DNA from: Streptomyces malaysiense
Lineage (GTDB): Bacteria; Actinomycetota; Actinomycetes; Streptomycetales; Streptomycetaceae
Assembly: GCF_000980885.2 (NCBI RefSeq)
Contig: NZ_LBDA02000015.1
Span: 26,545-90,544, forward strand
Length of the DNA: 64,000 nt
Reading direction: 5' to 3'
Shown: piece after piece, positions 45,338-53,617 of the stretch
Layout: each line of letters starts with the position of its first letter
Numbering within the stretch: the stretch's first letter is position 1
Notes under the pieces: model-generated
Told to the model about the DNA's origin: nothing
Seen by the model: the letters and a program-made list of their open reading frames with translations, nothing else
Databases searched by the model: none
Made by a program: the position numbers and the translations under genes

Positions 45338-46933
45338 ATGACGGATCACGAGCACGCCGCGACGGGTCCGGGACCCGGCGGCCCACGCCCGGCCCCGGGC
45401 ACCGGGCCGACGGATGCCGCGCCCGCCGCGACGGAGGGAACGGACGCGGCTGCCGACGGCTCCGCCCCCCGCGCGGAACACATGGGGAAGACGGGCGAGG
45501 CGGAGAGGACGGATCGCACAGGCACGGCCCCCCGCGCCCACACCGGCGCGCGGGAGGAGGAGCAGCGGCACGGACCGGCGCAGGGACAGGGCCGGGCGCG
45601 GAAGGAGGACCCGCCGCAGGGGCCCGCTCCGCAGCCGGGTCCCGTCGATGACGCACCCGACCGGTTCCGGCGCGGGCGCCGGTACAAGATGATCGCGGGC
45701 GTGTGCGCGGGGCTCGGCCAGCAGGCCGACATGGACCCGGTGATATTCCGGATCACCCTGGCCGTCCTGTCCGCGACCGGCGGCATCGGTCTCATCTTCT
45801 ACGGCTTCGTGTGGCTGCTGGTGCCGTACGAGGACGAGGAGGAGAACGAGCTGCGCAAGCTGCTGACCGGCCGGGTCGACGGCCAGGCCCTGGCCGCCGT
45901 GCTGTTCGCCCTGGTCGGCTGCGGGACCTTCCTCACCATGCTGAGAAACGGCGGGGCGCTGGCCTTCGCCGCGGTGCTCTCCCTGATGCTCGCCGGTGCC
46001 GGCTACTGGTCGCGGCGCCGTGGCGCCCCCGACCCCGACCCGCTGGCCGCGCAGGCCGCCGCCGACGCGCCGCCGGAGGCGCAGGCCCCGCCGGTCGCCA
46101 TCACCTTCCCCTCCTGGTGGCGGGACCCGATCGTCAAGGACGGCACCCATGTAGGCGGCACCGGCTACCTGTGGGGGCCGGGCGACGCGCGGATGCGCGA
46201 CGGAGACCTGCTCTCGGTCGTCGACGTCCGCATCGCCGCCCCCTGGACCCACCCCGGCGCGGCGCGACAGCCGCGGCACCCCGCGCCCCCGAAGCCGCGC
46301 GGACCGCGCTGGATAGGCGGCCCGGTGTTCCTGCTGGCGGTGCTGGCGGGCGGCCTCGGCTCAGGGCTGACATGGCACACCCGCACCCTGGGGGCCAGCC
46401 TTCAGACCGGACTCGCCTGTGCGCTGGCCGTCTTCGGCCTGGGCATCGCGGTCAGCTCCTTCCTGGGCCGCACCGGTGCCGGGACGGTGTTCCTGGCGAT
46501 CGTCACGGCGGCTCTGCTCGGCGGGGCGGCGGCGATGCCCCGGGACATCACCACGCGCTGGCGGGAGACGTCCTGGACACCCGGCGCCGCGGCTCAGGTC
46601 CGGCCGGCGTACGAGCTGGGCACGGGCCGGGGCACTCTCGACCTGACCCGGGTACACCCGGCCGAGGGACGGACCGTCGGCACGGACGCCCACATCGGGG
46701 CGGGCCTGCTGAAGGTGATCGTGCCGGCCGACGCGACCGTGCGGCTGAACATCGATGTGGGCGTGGGCGACATCAAGTTGCCGGGAGGGAACGGAAAGGA
46801 CGTGGACGTGCGGCCGCGACGGCACAGGGACGTGACCCTGGCACCGGTCAAGGGCGGCAAGGACGGCGGCACCCTGGACCTCACCCTCGGGGTAGGGGCA
46901 GGAGAGGTGGAGGTGAACCGTGCTGCGCCATGA
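45338..46933 (+). CDS. PspC-domain membrane protein with LiaF-like C terminus
   Basis: This 531-residue protein has a charged, Gly/Glu/Pro-rich N terminus of about 110 residues. A PspC domain follows (RRYKMIAGVCAGLGQQADMD, then LIFYGFVWLLVPYEDEEENE), then further membrane helices. A C-terminal beta-rich domain (TDAHIGAGLLKVIVPADATV, DVGVGDIKLPGG, LTLGVGAGEVEV) looks like the LiaF/DUF4097-type envelope domain. In Firmicutes, LiaF partners a LiaSR pair to sense envelope stress. Here the PspC kinase and LuxR regulator lie divergently next door. The partnership is inferred from motifs and position. The ATG was chosen because upstream in-frame sequence lacks coding bias. Confidence 0.85.
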   Translation: MTDHEHAATGPGPGGPRPAPGTGPTDAAPAATEGTDAAADGSAPRAEHMGKTGEAERTDRTGTAPRAHTGAREEEQRHGPAQGQGRARKEDPPQGPAPQPGPVDDAPDRFRRGRRYKMIAGVCAGLGQQADMDPVIFRITLAVLSATGGIGLIFYGFVWLLVPYEDEEENELRKLLTGRVDGQALAAVLFALVGCGTFLTMLRNGGALAFAAVLSLMLAGAGYWSRRRGAPDPDPLAAQAAADAPPEAQAPPVAITFPSWWRDPIVKDGTHVGGTGYLWGPGDARMRDGDLLSVVDVRIAAPWTHPGAARQPRHPAPPKPRGPRWIGGPVFLLAVLAGGLGSGLTWHTRTLGASLQTGLACALAVFGLGIAVSSFLGRTGAGTVFLAIVTAALLGGAAAMPRDITTRWRETSWTPGAAAQVRPAYELGTGRGTLDLTRVHPAEGRTVGTDAHIGAGLLKVIVPADATVRLNIDVGVGDIKLPGGNGKDVDVRPRRHRDVTLAPVKGGKDGGTLDLTLGVGAGEVEVNRAAP

Positions 46934-47129
46934 GTTCCGGCCGGGGAAGCTGGTCGCCGGGTTGTTCCTCGCCGCCACCGGGGTGGTGTACGCCGGGGAC
47001 GCGTGCGGCCTGTGGAAGACCCCGTGGTTCGCGATCGTCCCGCTGGTGGTGGGCGGACTGTGCCTGGCCGGTGCCACGGCGACACTCAGCCGGTCGATAC
47101 GCGGGCGGGGCGGGACCGAGCGGGGATAG
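46920..47129 (+). CDS. Small membrane protein coupled to the PspC gene
   Basis: This 69-residue protein has two helices (LVAGLFLAATGVVYAG and FAIVPLVVGGLCLAGATATL) and a basic tail. The GTG start lies 14 bases inside the PspC gene, so the two are translationally coupled. Its position suggests an accessory of the PspC/LiaF-like protein. No further function can be seen. Confidence 0.75.
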   Translation: MLRHEFRPGKLVAGLFLAATGVVYAGDACGLWKTPWFAIVPLVVGGLCLAGATATLSRSIRGRGGTERG

Positions 47130-47178
47130 GCTCCGGGCGGCCTCCGGGACCGCCGGGAGGCCGAGCACCCGGCGGCTT

Positions 47179-47211
47179 CCGGAAGGCCGGAGGCTCACCG
47201 CGGCCTTCCGG
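47179..47211 (+). terminator. Terminator of the PspC operon
   Basis: CCGGAAGGCCG (47179-47189) pairs perfectly with CGGCCTTCCGG (47201-47211) around an 11-base loop, 50 bases after the small membrane protein stop. Confidence 0.72.
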
Positions 47212-47237
47212 TCCGCGACCCCCGTCCAGCCCCGAAG

Positions 47238-47261
47238 CACCGGCACCGGCACCGGCACCGG
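47238..47261. repeat. Four tandem CACCGG hexamers
   Basis: Four exact CACCGG copies lie between the PspC operon terminator and the DoxX gene end. Non-coding, function unknown. Confidence 0.7.
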
Positions 47262-47283
47262 CGTGTCCTGCCCGCTCGATCCC

Positions 47284-47811
47284 CTACAGGTATCCGAGCG
47301 ACCGCTGCCGCCCCCGGGCACGCCATGCGGCGTCCAGCGAGAGGTACGGCGCGCCGGCCAGGACCAGCGGCAGCCAGGCCATCAGGTAGGCGAGGTCGTT
47401 GCCGTAGTAGTAGGGGGTCGTGGCCCAGCTCATGGTCAGCCACAGACTGAGGGAGATCAGCGCGCCTCCCAGTGCGGCGAGGCGGCCGAGCAGTCCGAGG
47501 AGGGTGGCGAGACCGACGGCCAGCTCACCGAGGGCGATGGCGTAGCCGAAGCCGACCGGGCTCTTCAGGGCGAGGTCGATCAGGGCGGGGAGGGCGGCGG
47601 TGCCACGGGCCGCGTGCATGGTGTCGCCGATCGAGCCGGCGCCGGCGGCCTTCATGAAGGTGCTGTCGGTGAGCTTGTCCAGGCCCGCGTAGAGGAAGGT
47701 GACGCCGAGGAAGGCACGCAGGGGCAGCAGGGCGTAGTGGGCGGCGGTGTCCCGCCAGCCGTCCCGGCTGTCCAGCCTGCCGGTGCGTGTGTCCATCCGA
47801 AGACCGGTCAT
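47284..47811 (-). CDS. DoxX-family membrane protein
   Basis: This 175-residue protein has the DoxX pattern: LPLRAFLGVTFLYAGLDKLT in the first helix region, then FGYAIALGELAVGLATLLGL and LISLSLWLTMSWATTPYYYG. DoxX-like proteins are small membrane oxidoreductase partners in quinone or thiol redox systems; the exact role is unclear. The ATG at 47811 follows AGGCAGG. A longer in-frame start at 47898 was not chosen because it lacks a ribosome site. It stands alone. Confidence 0.85.
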   Translation of the reverse strand: MTGLRMDTRTGRLDSRDGWRDTAAHYALLPLRAFLGVTFLYAGLDKLTDSTFMKAAGAGSIGDTMHAARGTAALPALIDLALKSPVGFGYAIALGELAVGLATLLGLLGRLAALGGALISLSLWLTMSWATTPYYYGNDLAYLMAWLPLVLAGAPYLSLDAAWRARGRQRSLGYL

Positions 47812-47961
47812 CCTGCCTGCCGCCTCTCGCCCGTTGTCCCCGCCGTACCTGCCCGTTCTCCCGACCATATGTATGACAAAGAGGGGGCGCTCAATCATCG
47901 CCCAGGGGTTTTTCCGGATTTCAGGCGTTCGTATGAGAGGAGGACCGCGAGTGGGGGACGC

Positions 47962-49242
47962 TCACTCGGTGATCTGGACCGTGTAGCGATTGGTCGGTAC
48001 GCCGGCCGCGGTCACCACCTGCACCTCCACCGAGCCGGGCTCGACGTCGGCCGGGACGGGGGCGGTCAGAACGGTGTCCGTGGGGTTGCGGAAGCCGCCG
48101 GTGACCGGGACCAGCGGGACGTGGACGTCGACGGCGCCGATGCGGACGACCATGCGGGAGAGCCGTTCGGCGGTCCGGGCGCCGGGCGGGACGAAGCCGG
48201 TGCCGCGGATCTCGATGTCGTCGCCGGTACGGATGGGACCGTCCAGGTCGCCGGGTTCGCGGGCACGGACCACGGAGAGGATGACCGCACGGCCGCCCTC
48301 CGCGTACTTGCCCGCCAGATAGGTGGCGGCCGAGATCAGGACGACGACGGCGAGTCCCCAGGGCAGGTCGGGCAGTTGGTCGGGGCGGCGGGCGAGCCGG
48401 ACGGCGGCGAAGACCAGGGCGACGGCGCTGATGGCGACGTACTGGATGTCGGTGAAGGCTCCCCCGCCGGAGTCGTCGGTGAGCAGGTCGGCGGCGCGCG
48501 GGCGGTGGGCCGGGACCTTCTGGAGCCGCTGGGCGAGGATGCGCAGGCCCACCACCCGGCGGACCAGGACGGCGATGCCGCAGACCACGGCGAGGACGGT
48601 CACCACGCCGGCGCCGCGGGCGAGGTCGAGGCCCGAGATGAGCGCGTCGCGTTCGGCGTGGTCGGAGGCGGCGGCCAGGCGGGCGGCCAGCAGCAGGACG
48701 GCGTAGCCGATGAACAGGACCCAGCAGACGGCGACGGAACGAGAGGTGGACATGCGATGGTCCTCGCCGATCACCGGGGCGAGAGCGCCACCGCGCGCCC
48801 GGTGGAACCAGCAGGCGGCGGACAGCGCGCCGGCCACGACGAGGGCGGCGAGCAGAGCCGCGGTGCGGGCGGTGGTCCAGCCGGCGCCGATCGCGGTCAG
48901 CGCCTCGCCGAGCAGCAGGGCGACGACCGCGCCCCACACCGTGCACAGGGTGCGCAGCCACAGGCGGGTGAGCCACATCTCGCCCTCGGCGCGGCCGCGT
49001 TCGGCGACGGCCTCCGCGCGCTGGGTCAGCTCCTCGGAGACCCACTGACGGGAGGCCGAGGGAGAGTGGGCCACGGCAGTGGGCAGGCCCTGGCCGGCGG
49101 CGAACTCGTCGCGGCGTCGCAGGAACGCGGCGACGGCCCGCCGGTGCCCCTCGCGGGCGCCGTGCGGACAGTCCCCGCAGCCGCAGCCGCCCTCGTGGAC
49201 GCCCTCGGCATCCGCGCCCCCTCTCGCCTCCTGCACCGCCAC
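47962..49242 (-). CDS. Multi-helix membrane protein with C-terminal TIG-like domain
   Basis: This roughly 426-residue protein begins with a Cys/Gly/His-rich segment (GGCGCGDCPHGAREGHRR) that could bind metal. A helical region follows, then about six membrane helices (for example VAVCWVLFIGYAVLLLAARL and VVTVLAVVCGIAVLVRRVVG). The C terminus (GDDIEIRGTGFVPPGARTAE, then VPVTGGFRNPTDTVLTA and VPADVEPGSVEVQVVTAAGV) has the IPT/TIG immunoglobulin-like pattern. The GTG at 49242 follows GAAGG at long spacing; start uncertain by some 20 codons. Function unknown. Confidence 0.7.
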   Translation of the reverse strand: MAVQEARGGADAEGVHEGGCGCGDCPHGAREGHRRAVAAFLRRRDEFAAGQGLPTAVAHSPSASRQWVSEELTQRAEAVAERGRAEGEMWLTRLWLRTLCTVWGAVVALLLGEALTAIGAGWTTARTAALLAALVVAGALSAACWFHRARGGALAPVIGEDHRMSTSRSVAVCWVLFIGYAVLLLAARLAAASDHAERDALISGLDLARGAGVVTVLAVVCGIAVLVRRVVGLRILAQRLQKVPAHRPRAADLLTDDSGGGAFTDIQYVAISAVALVFAAVRLARRPDQLPDLPWGLAVVVLISAATYLAGKYAEGGRAVILSVVRAREPGDLDGPIRTGDDIEIRGTGFVPPGARTAERLSRMVVRIGAVDVHVPLVPVTGGFRNPTDTVLTAPVPADVEPGSVEVQVVTAAGVPTNRYTVQITE

Positions 49243-49508
49243 GTCCGACGCCCGCCTTCCCCGCGACCTCGCGGCACGGCCGCCGGCCCCTCGGTGAGCC
49301 GTCCCGCCGCCGTGCAACTCCCCTACGTCAACAGCGAATTGTGCCTTACCGGGACCGGTCGGAGCCCACCGACATGATTCTGTGGAGTGAACTGTCGGGC
49401 GCCGTGTTGACGCGACCAGTCGCGATCGTCCCGAACTCCCCCAACCTCTCCCGACCTCTCCCGACCTCCCGCTGCCTCCCCCGGTCGTTCCCCGCCGTCC
49501 CGTCGGGG
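49243..49508. other. Intergenic region before the TIG protein, after the aldolase
   Basis: These 266 bases contain a perfect hexamer palindrome CGCGAC-CA-GTCGCG (49411-49424) and a run of CCTCTCCCGA repeats near 49446-49475. No terminator with a long stem or ORF is evident. The promoter of the TIG protein should lie here. Confidence 0.45.
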
Positions 49509-50303
49509 TCAGCCGAGCAGGTCGGGTTCGCTGCGGGTGATCTCCTGCCAGAGCGGCTGGTAGTTGATCCAGGCCACGAGGTCGCCGCCGAGTTGTTCGC
49601 GGGTGGCGACGGCGAGTCGGTGCTCGATGAGGACCGGGCGGCCGGCCGCGCGGGCCAGCAGCTGCACCTGGCAGGAGCGGTCCATGGACAGGAACCACCA
49701 GGCGGCGGCGTCCACGGAGCCGCCGACGGTGAGCAGTCCGTGGTTGCGCAGCACCAGCGCCTTGCGGGAGCCGAGCGCGGAGGCGATGCGGCGGCCCTCC
49801 TCGGCGTCGACGGTGACGCCGGTGTAGGCGTCGTAGAGGGCGGCGTCCTCGTAGAAGGCGCAGCTCTCCTGGGTGAGCGGGTCGATGAGGTCGCCGAGGG
49901 CGGCGAGGGCGCGGCCGTGCACGGAGTGGCAGTGGGCGACGGCGACGACGTCCGGGCGGGCGGCGTGGACCTGGGCGTGCACCGTGAAGGCGGCCTGGTT
50001 GACGTGGTAGCGGCCCTCGATGACCTGTCCGTCCTGGTTGACGAGGACGAGGTCGCCGACGGTGACGTGCCTGAAGGGCATCCCGAAGGGGTTGACCCAG
50101 AAGCAGTCGCTGAGCTCCGGGTCCCGGGCGGTGATGTGGCCGGAGACCCCGTCCTCGAAGCCGTTCCGCCCGAAGATCCGCAGGGCTCCGGCGAGCCGTT
50201 CCTTGCGGTGCCGGCGTTCGTCCTCGACCGAGTCGTGTGTCGGCGGCATGGCGAACTGCAGCTGGTCGGTGGACAGCGGCAGCGGCGGGGTGGGCCCGGA
50301 CAT
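49509..50303 (-). CDS. Class II aldolase/adducin-family protein
   Basis: This 264-residue zinc enzyme of the fuculose-1-phosphate aldolase fold has metal ligands in VAVAHCHSVHGRALA and NHGLLTVGG. An acid/base segment GVSGHITARDPE is near the N terminus. Family members cleave sugar phosphates or act on L-ribulose-5-phosphate, 2-oxo acids or similar; the substrate is not readable. Actinobacterial members like this often stand alone, as here. The ATG is preceded by GGAGGACCT. It is divergent from the PNPOx-fold protein. Confidence 0.85.
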   Translation of the reverse strand: MSGPTPPLPLSTDQLQFAMPPTHDSVEDERRHRKERLAGALRIFGRNGFEDGVSGHITARDPELSDCFWVNPFGMPFRHVTVGDLVLVNQDGQVIEGRYHVNQAAFTVHAQVHAARPDVVAVAHCHSVHGRALAALGDLIDPLTQESCAFYEDAALYDAYTGVTVDAEEGRRIASALGSRKALVLRNHGLLTVGGSVDAAAWWFLSMDRSCQVQLLARAAGRPVLIEHRLAVATREQLGGDLVAWINYQPLWQEITRSEPDLLG

Positions 50304-50444
50304 AGGTCCTCCAGCGCTGGTAGGGCGGTACGGGCCGGAAGTTACCGCCGGTCAGCCCAAAAGGGCAGGGGTGTTCCGTAAAGATGGCGCGCAGACAGGA
50401 AAGGCGACAGGAGATGTCAGGTTGGGCGAGCACACTCGACCGCT

Positions 50445-50912
50445 ATGAACTGGGCAGACTTCACCACGGCCGAACCGGGCCTCGCGGCGGCCGCCGAGCG
50501 GCGCTTCGGCGCCTTCCGGCACCACGTCCTCGTCACCCTCCGCCGCGACGGCTCGCCCCGCCCCTCGGGGCTGGAGGTGCGCTTCGTCGGCGGCGAGCTG
50601 TGGCTCGGCATGATGCCGGGTTCGCTGAAGGCCCGCGATCTGCTGCGCGATCCGCGGTTCGCGCTCCAGGCCAATCCGGGCGAGGGCACCGCGATGGCCG
50701 GCGGGGACGTGCGGATCGGCGGGCGGGCCCACGAGGTCGCGGACGGGGCGGCGAAGGCCGGGTACGTGGAAGAGGTGGAACCGCCGGAGCCGTTCCACCT
50801 CTTCCGCACCGAGTTGACGGAGGTCGTACGGACCTGTGTCGAGGACGACCGGTATCTGGTCGTCCAGGTCTGGAAGCCGGGAGAGCCGGTGCGGACTCTC
50901 AGGCGGACCTGA
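50445..50912 (+). CDS. PNPOx/F420-type split beta-barrel protein
   Basis: This 155-residue protein has the pyridoxamine-5'-phosphate oxidase-like fold: RHHVLVTLRRDGSPRPSGL, GGELWLGMMPGSLKARDLL and FALQANP. Such small actinobacterial proteins bind FMN or F420 and reduce various substrates, or bind heme or biliverdin. The cofactor cannot be fixed from sequence. The ATG has no clear ribosome site, so the mRNA may be leaderless. It is convergent with guaA, whose stop lies 23 bases away. Confidence 0.8.
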   Translation: MNWADFTTAEPGLAAAAERRFGAFRHHVLVTLRRDGSPRPSGLEVRFVGGELWLGMMPGSLKARDLLRDPRFALQANPGEGTAMAGGDVRIGGRAHEVADGAAKAGYVEEVEPPEPFHLFRTELTEVVRTCVEDDRYLVVQVWKPGEPVRTLRRT

Positions 50913-50935
50913 GCCTCAGGGGGCTACGGGGAGCC

Positions 50936-52510
<1,575 letters not shown>

Positions 52511-52647
52511 GGGGTGCCTTCTGGTGGTCCGGGCGGGGGTCTGTCATACGAGTCTAACGGTGCGGGCGCCGAGCACTCCGCCGAGCCGGAGGCCCGCGAG
52601 GGCGGCGCGACCGCCCCGGAAGCGGGCCGCCGCCGGACCGGCCGTGG

Positions 52648-52653
52648 CATACT
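52648..52653 (+). promoter_or_regulatory. Probable -10 box of the chorismate mutase transcript
   Basis: CATACT lies six bases before the ATG of the aromatic leader ORF, so transcription would start at the ATG and the leader mRNA would be leaderless. No convincing -35 is visible. Confidence 0.5.
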
Positions 52654-52659
52654 GGATCC

Positions 52660-52731
52660 ATGCTTCAGCACACGACCTTCGTCTTTACCTATGGCATCCG
52701 GCCCGCCGGCTGCCATGGTCGTGCTGCTTAG
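52660..52731 (+). CDS. Phe/Tyr-rich leader peptide of the chorismate mutase gene
   Basis: A 23-codon ORF (ATG 52660-52662, TAG 52729-52731) encodes a peptide with the core TTFVFTYGIRP. Three aromatic residues fall in five codons (TTC 52678, TTT 52684, TAT 52690). The TTT, TAT, CTT and CAT codons are rare in this genome. The ORF has no ribosome site and abuts a -10 box, so it would be translated leaderlessly. A strong terminator begins 22 bases after its stop, and chorismate mutase, a Phe/Tyr pathway enzyme, follows. This is the arrangement of ribosome-mediated attenuation. Regulation by charged tRNA(Phe/Tyr) is inferred. Confidence 0.75.
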   Translation: MLQHTTFVFTYGIRPAGCHGRAA

Positions 52732-52752
52732 CCGAACGCTTAAGCGACATCC

Positions 52753-52793
52753 CAGGCGCCCCGGGCCGACAAGGCCCGGGGCGCCTGTCGTTT
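52753..52793 (+). terminator. Attenuator hairpin before chorismate mutase
   Basis: A perfect 15-bp stem (52753-52767 with 52773-52787) with a GACAA loop is followed by TCGTTT. CGGCCCG at 52699-52705, just after the aromatic codons, is complementary to CGGGCCG at 52762-52768 in the left arm and could form the antiterminator when a ribosome stalls at the Phe codons. Confidence 0.8.
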
Positions 52794-52850
52794 CTCCGGG
52801 TCACGCCGTTCCGGGGCATCCGAACCGTACGAGGATCAGGAGCCCCCGAC

Positions 52851-53129
52851 ATGAGCACCACCACCCCCGAAGAGACCGCCGCGACGCCGGAGGCGGCCAT
52901 CGCCGCCGCGCGGGAGCGCATCGACGCGATCGACGACCGGATCATCGGCCTCATCCAGGAGCGGACGGCCGTCTCCGCCGTGGTCCAGCAGACCCGTATC
53001 TCATCGGGCGGCCGGCGGGTCAGCCTCTCCCGCGAGATGGAGATCCTCGGCCACTACCGCGAGGCGCTGGGCAAGCCCGGCACCGCGCTCGCCATGACCC
53101 TGCTGGAGCTGTGCCGGGGCCGTATCTGA
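52851..53129 (+). CDS. Chorismate mutase (AroQ class)
   Basis: This 92-residue AroQ-class chorismate mutase converts chorismate to prephenate, the branch step to Phe and Tyr. The helical motif AAARERIDAIDDRIIGLIQE with the arginine and acid residues is present. Then come TRISSGGRRVSLSREMEIL and the terminal LELCRGRI. The ATG follows GAGGATCAGGAGC. Genes for fused PheA or TyrA are not nearby. Regulation by the upstream leader peptide and attenuator is proposed. Confidence 0.93.
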   Translation: MSTTTPEETAATPEAAIAAARERIDAIDDRIIGLIQERTAVSAVVQQTRISSGGRRVSLSREMEILGHYREALGKPGTALAMTLLELCRGRI

Positions 53130-53359
53130 GTCAGCTGATTATCCGACGTGAGTTCGGCCGCCGTCTCACCCGTACGGCGCGTGACCGCCTCGCGGCCGCC
53201 TTCGTTAGCGGGGTGTCCGTGCCAGCCAGGGGCGGGCCCGAGAGAACCACGCGTGGCTCGCTGGGGCGATGAGGCGTACGGGTCGTGCCGTACGCCGTGG
53301 GACCTCGCTCCAGGGAAGTGACCGGACGGCAGGGGACAGCAGCCCGGTCACCCAGAGAA

Positions 53360-53391
53360 CGGTCGGCTCCGGGGACGCCCGGAGCCGACCG
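53360..53391. terminator. Strong hairpin downstream of chorismate mutase
   Basis: A perfect 14-bp stem (53360-53373 with 53378-53391) with a four-base GACG loop. Confidence 0.7.
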
Positions 53392-53451
53392 GCGGAACAC
53401 CGGTCCCCGTCCCGCACAGAACACCGCGGCCCCGGGCGCGAGGCGCACGAG

Positions 53452-53491
53452 AAGAGGGACCTGCATCCCCCTCCGAAGGCAGGTCCCTCTT
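53452..53491. terminator. Terminator between chorismate mutase and GMC oxidoreductase
   Basis: A perfect 13-bp stem (53452-53464 with 53479-53491) with a 14-base loop; the 3' arm ends in CTCTT and is followed by TACC, giving a short T-run on the plus strand. Confidence 0.75.
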
Positions 53492-53617
53492 TACCGTCTT
53501 CTTGATCCGGTAGCAGGTTTGATCGGCGACGGCGGAGGAGGGTTGTGCCGGAATCCGGGATTCCCGGGTGATCCGGATCACATCCGGGTCGCGTCCGGGT
53601 CACCGGCCGCCGGAGGG

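Larger units (their letters stand above)
53130..53617. other. Convergent intergenic region with several hairpins
   Basis: These 488 bases lie between the 3' ends of chorismate mutase and the GMC oxidoreductase. They hold strong hairpins at 53360-53391 and 53452-53491 and a 14-bp palindrome GTGATCCGGATCAC at 53568-53581. I see no ORF with normal codon bias. A small RNA between the hairpins cannot be excluded. Confidence 0.55.

Noticed and set aside
45703..49377. 1224-residue plus-strand frame running from the PspC gene through DoxX and the TIG gene
   Set aside because: It crosses several genes on both strands in a non-coding phase and shows no domain.
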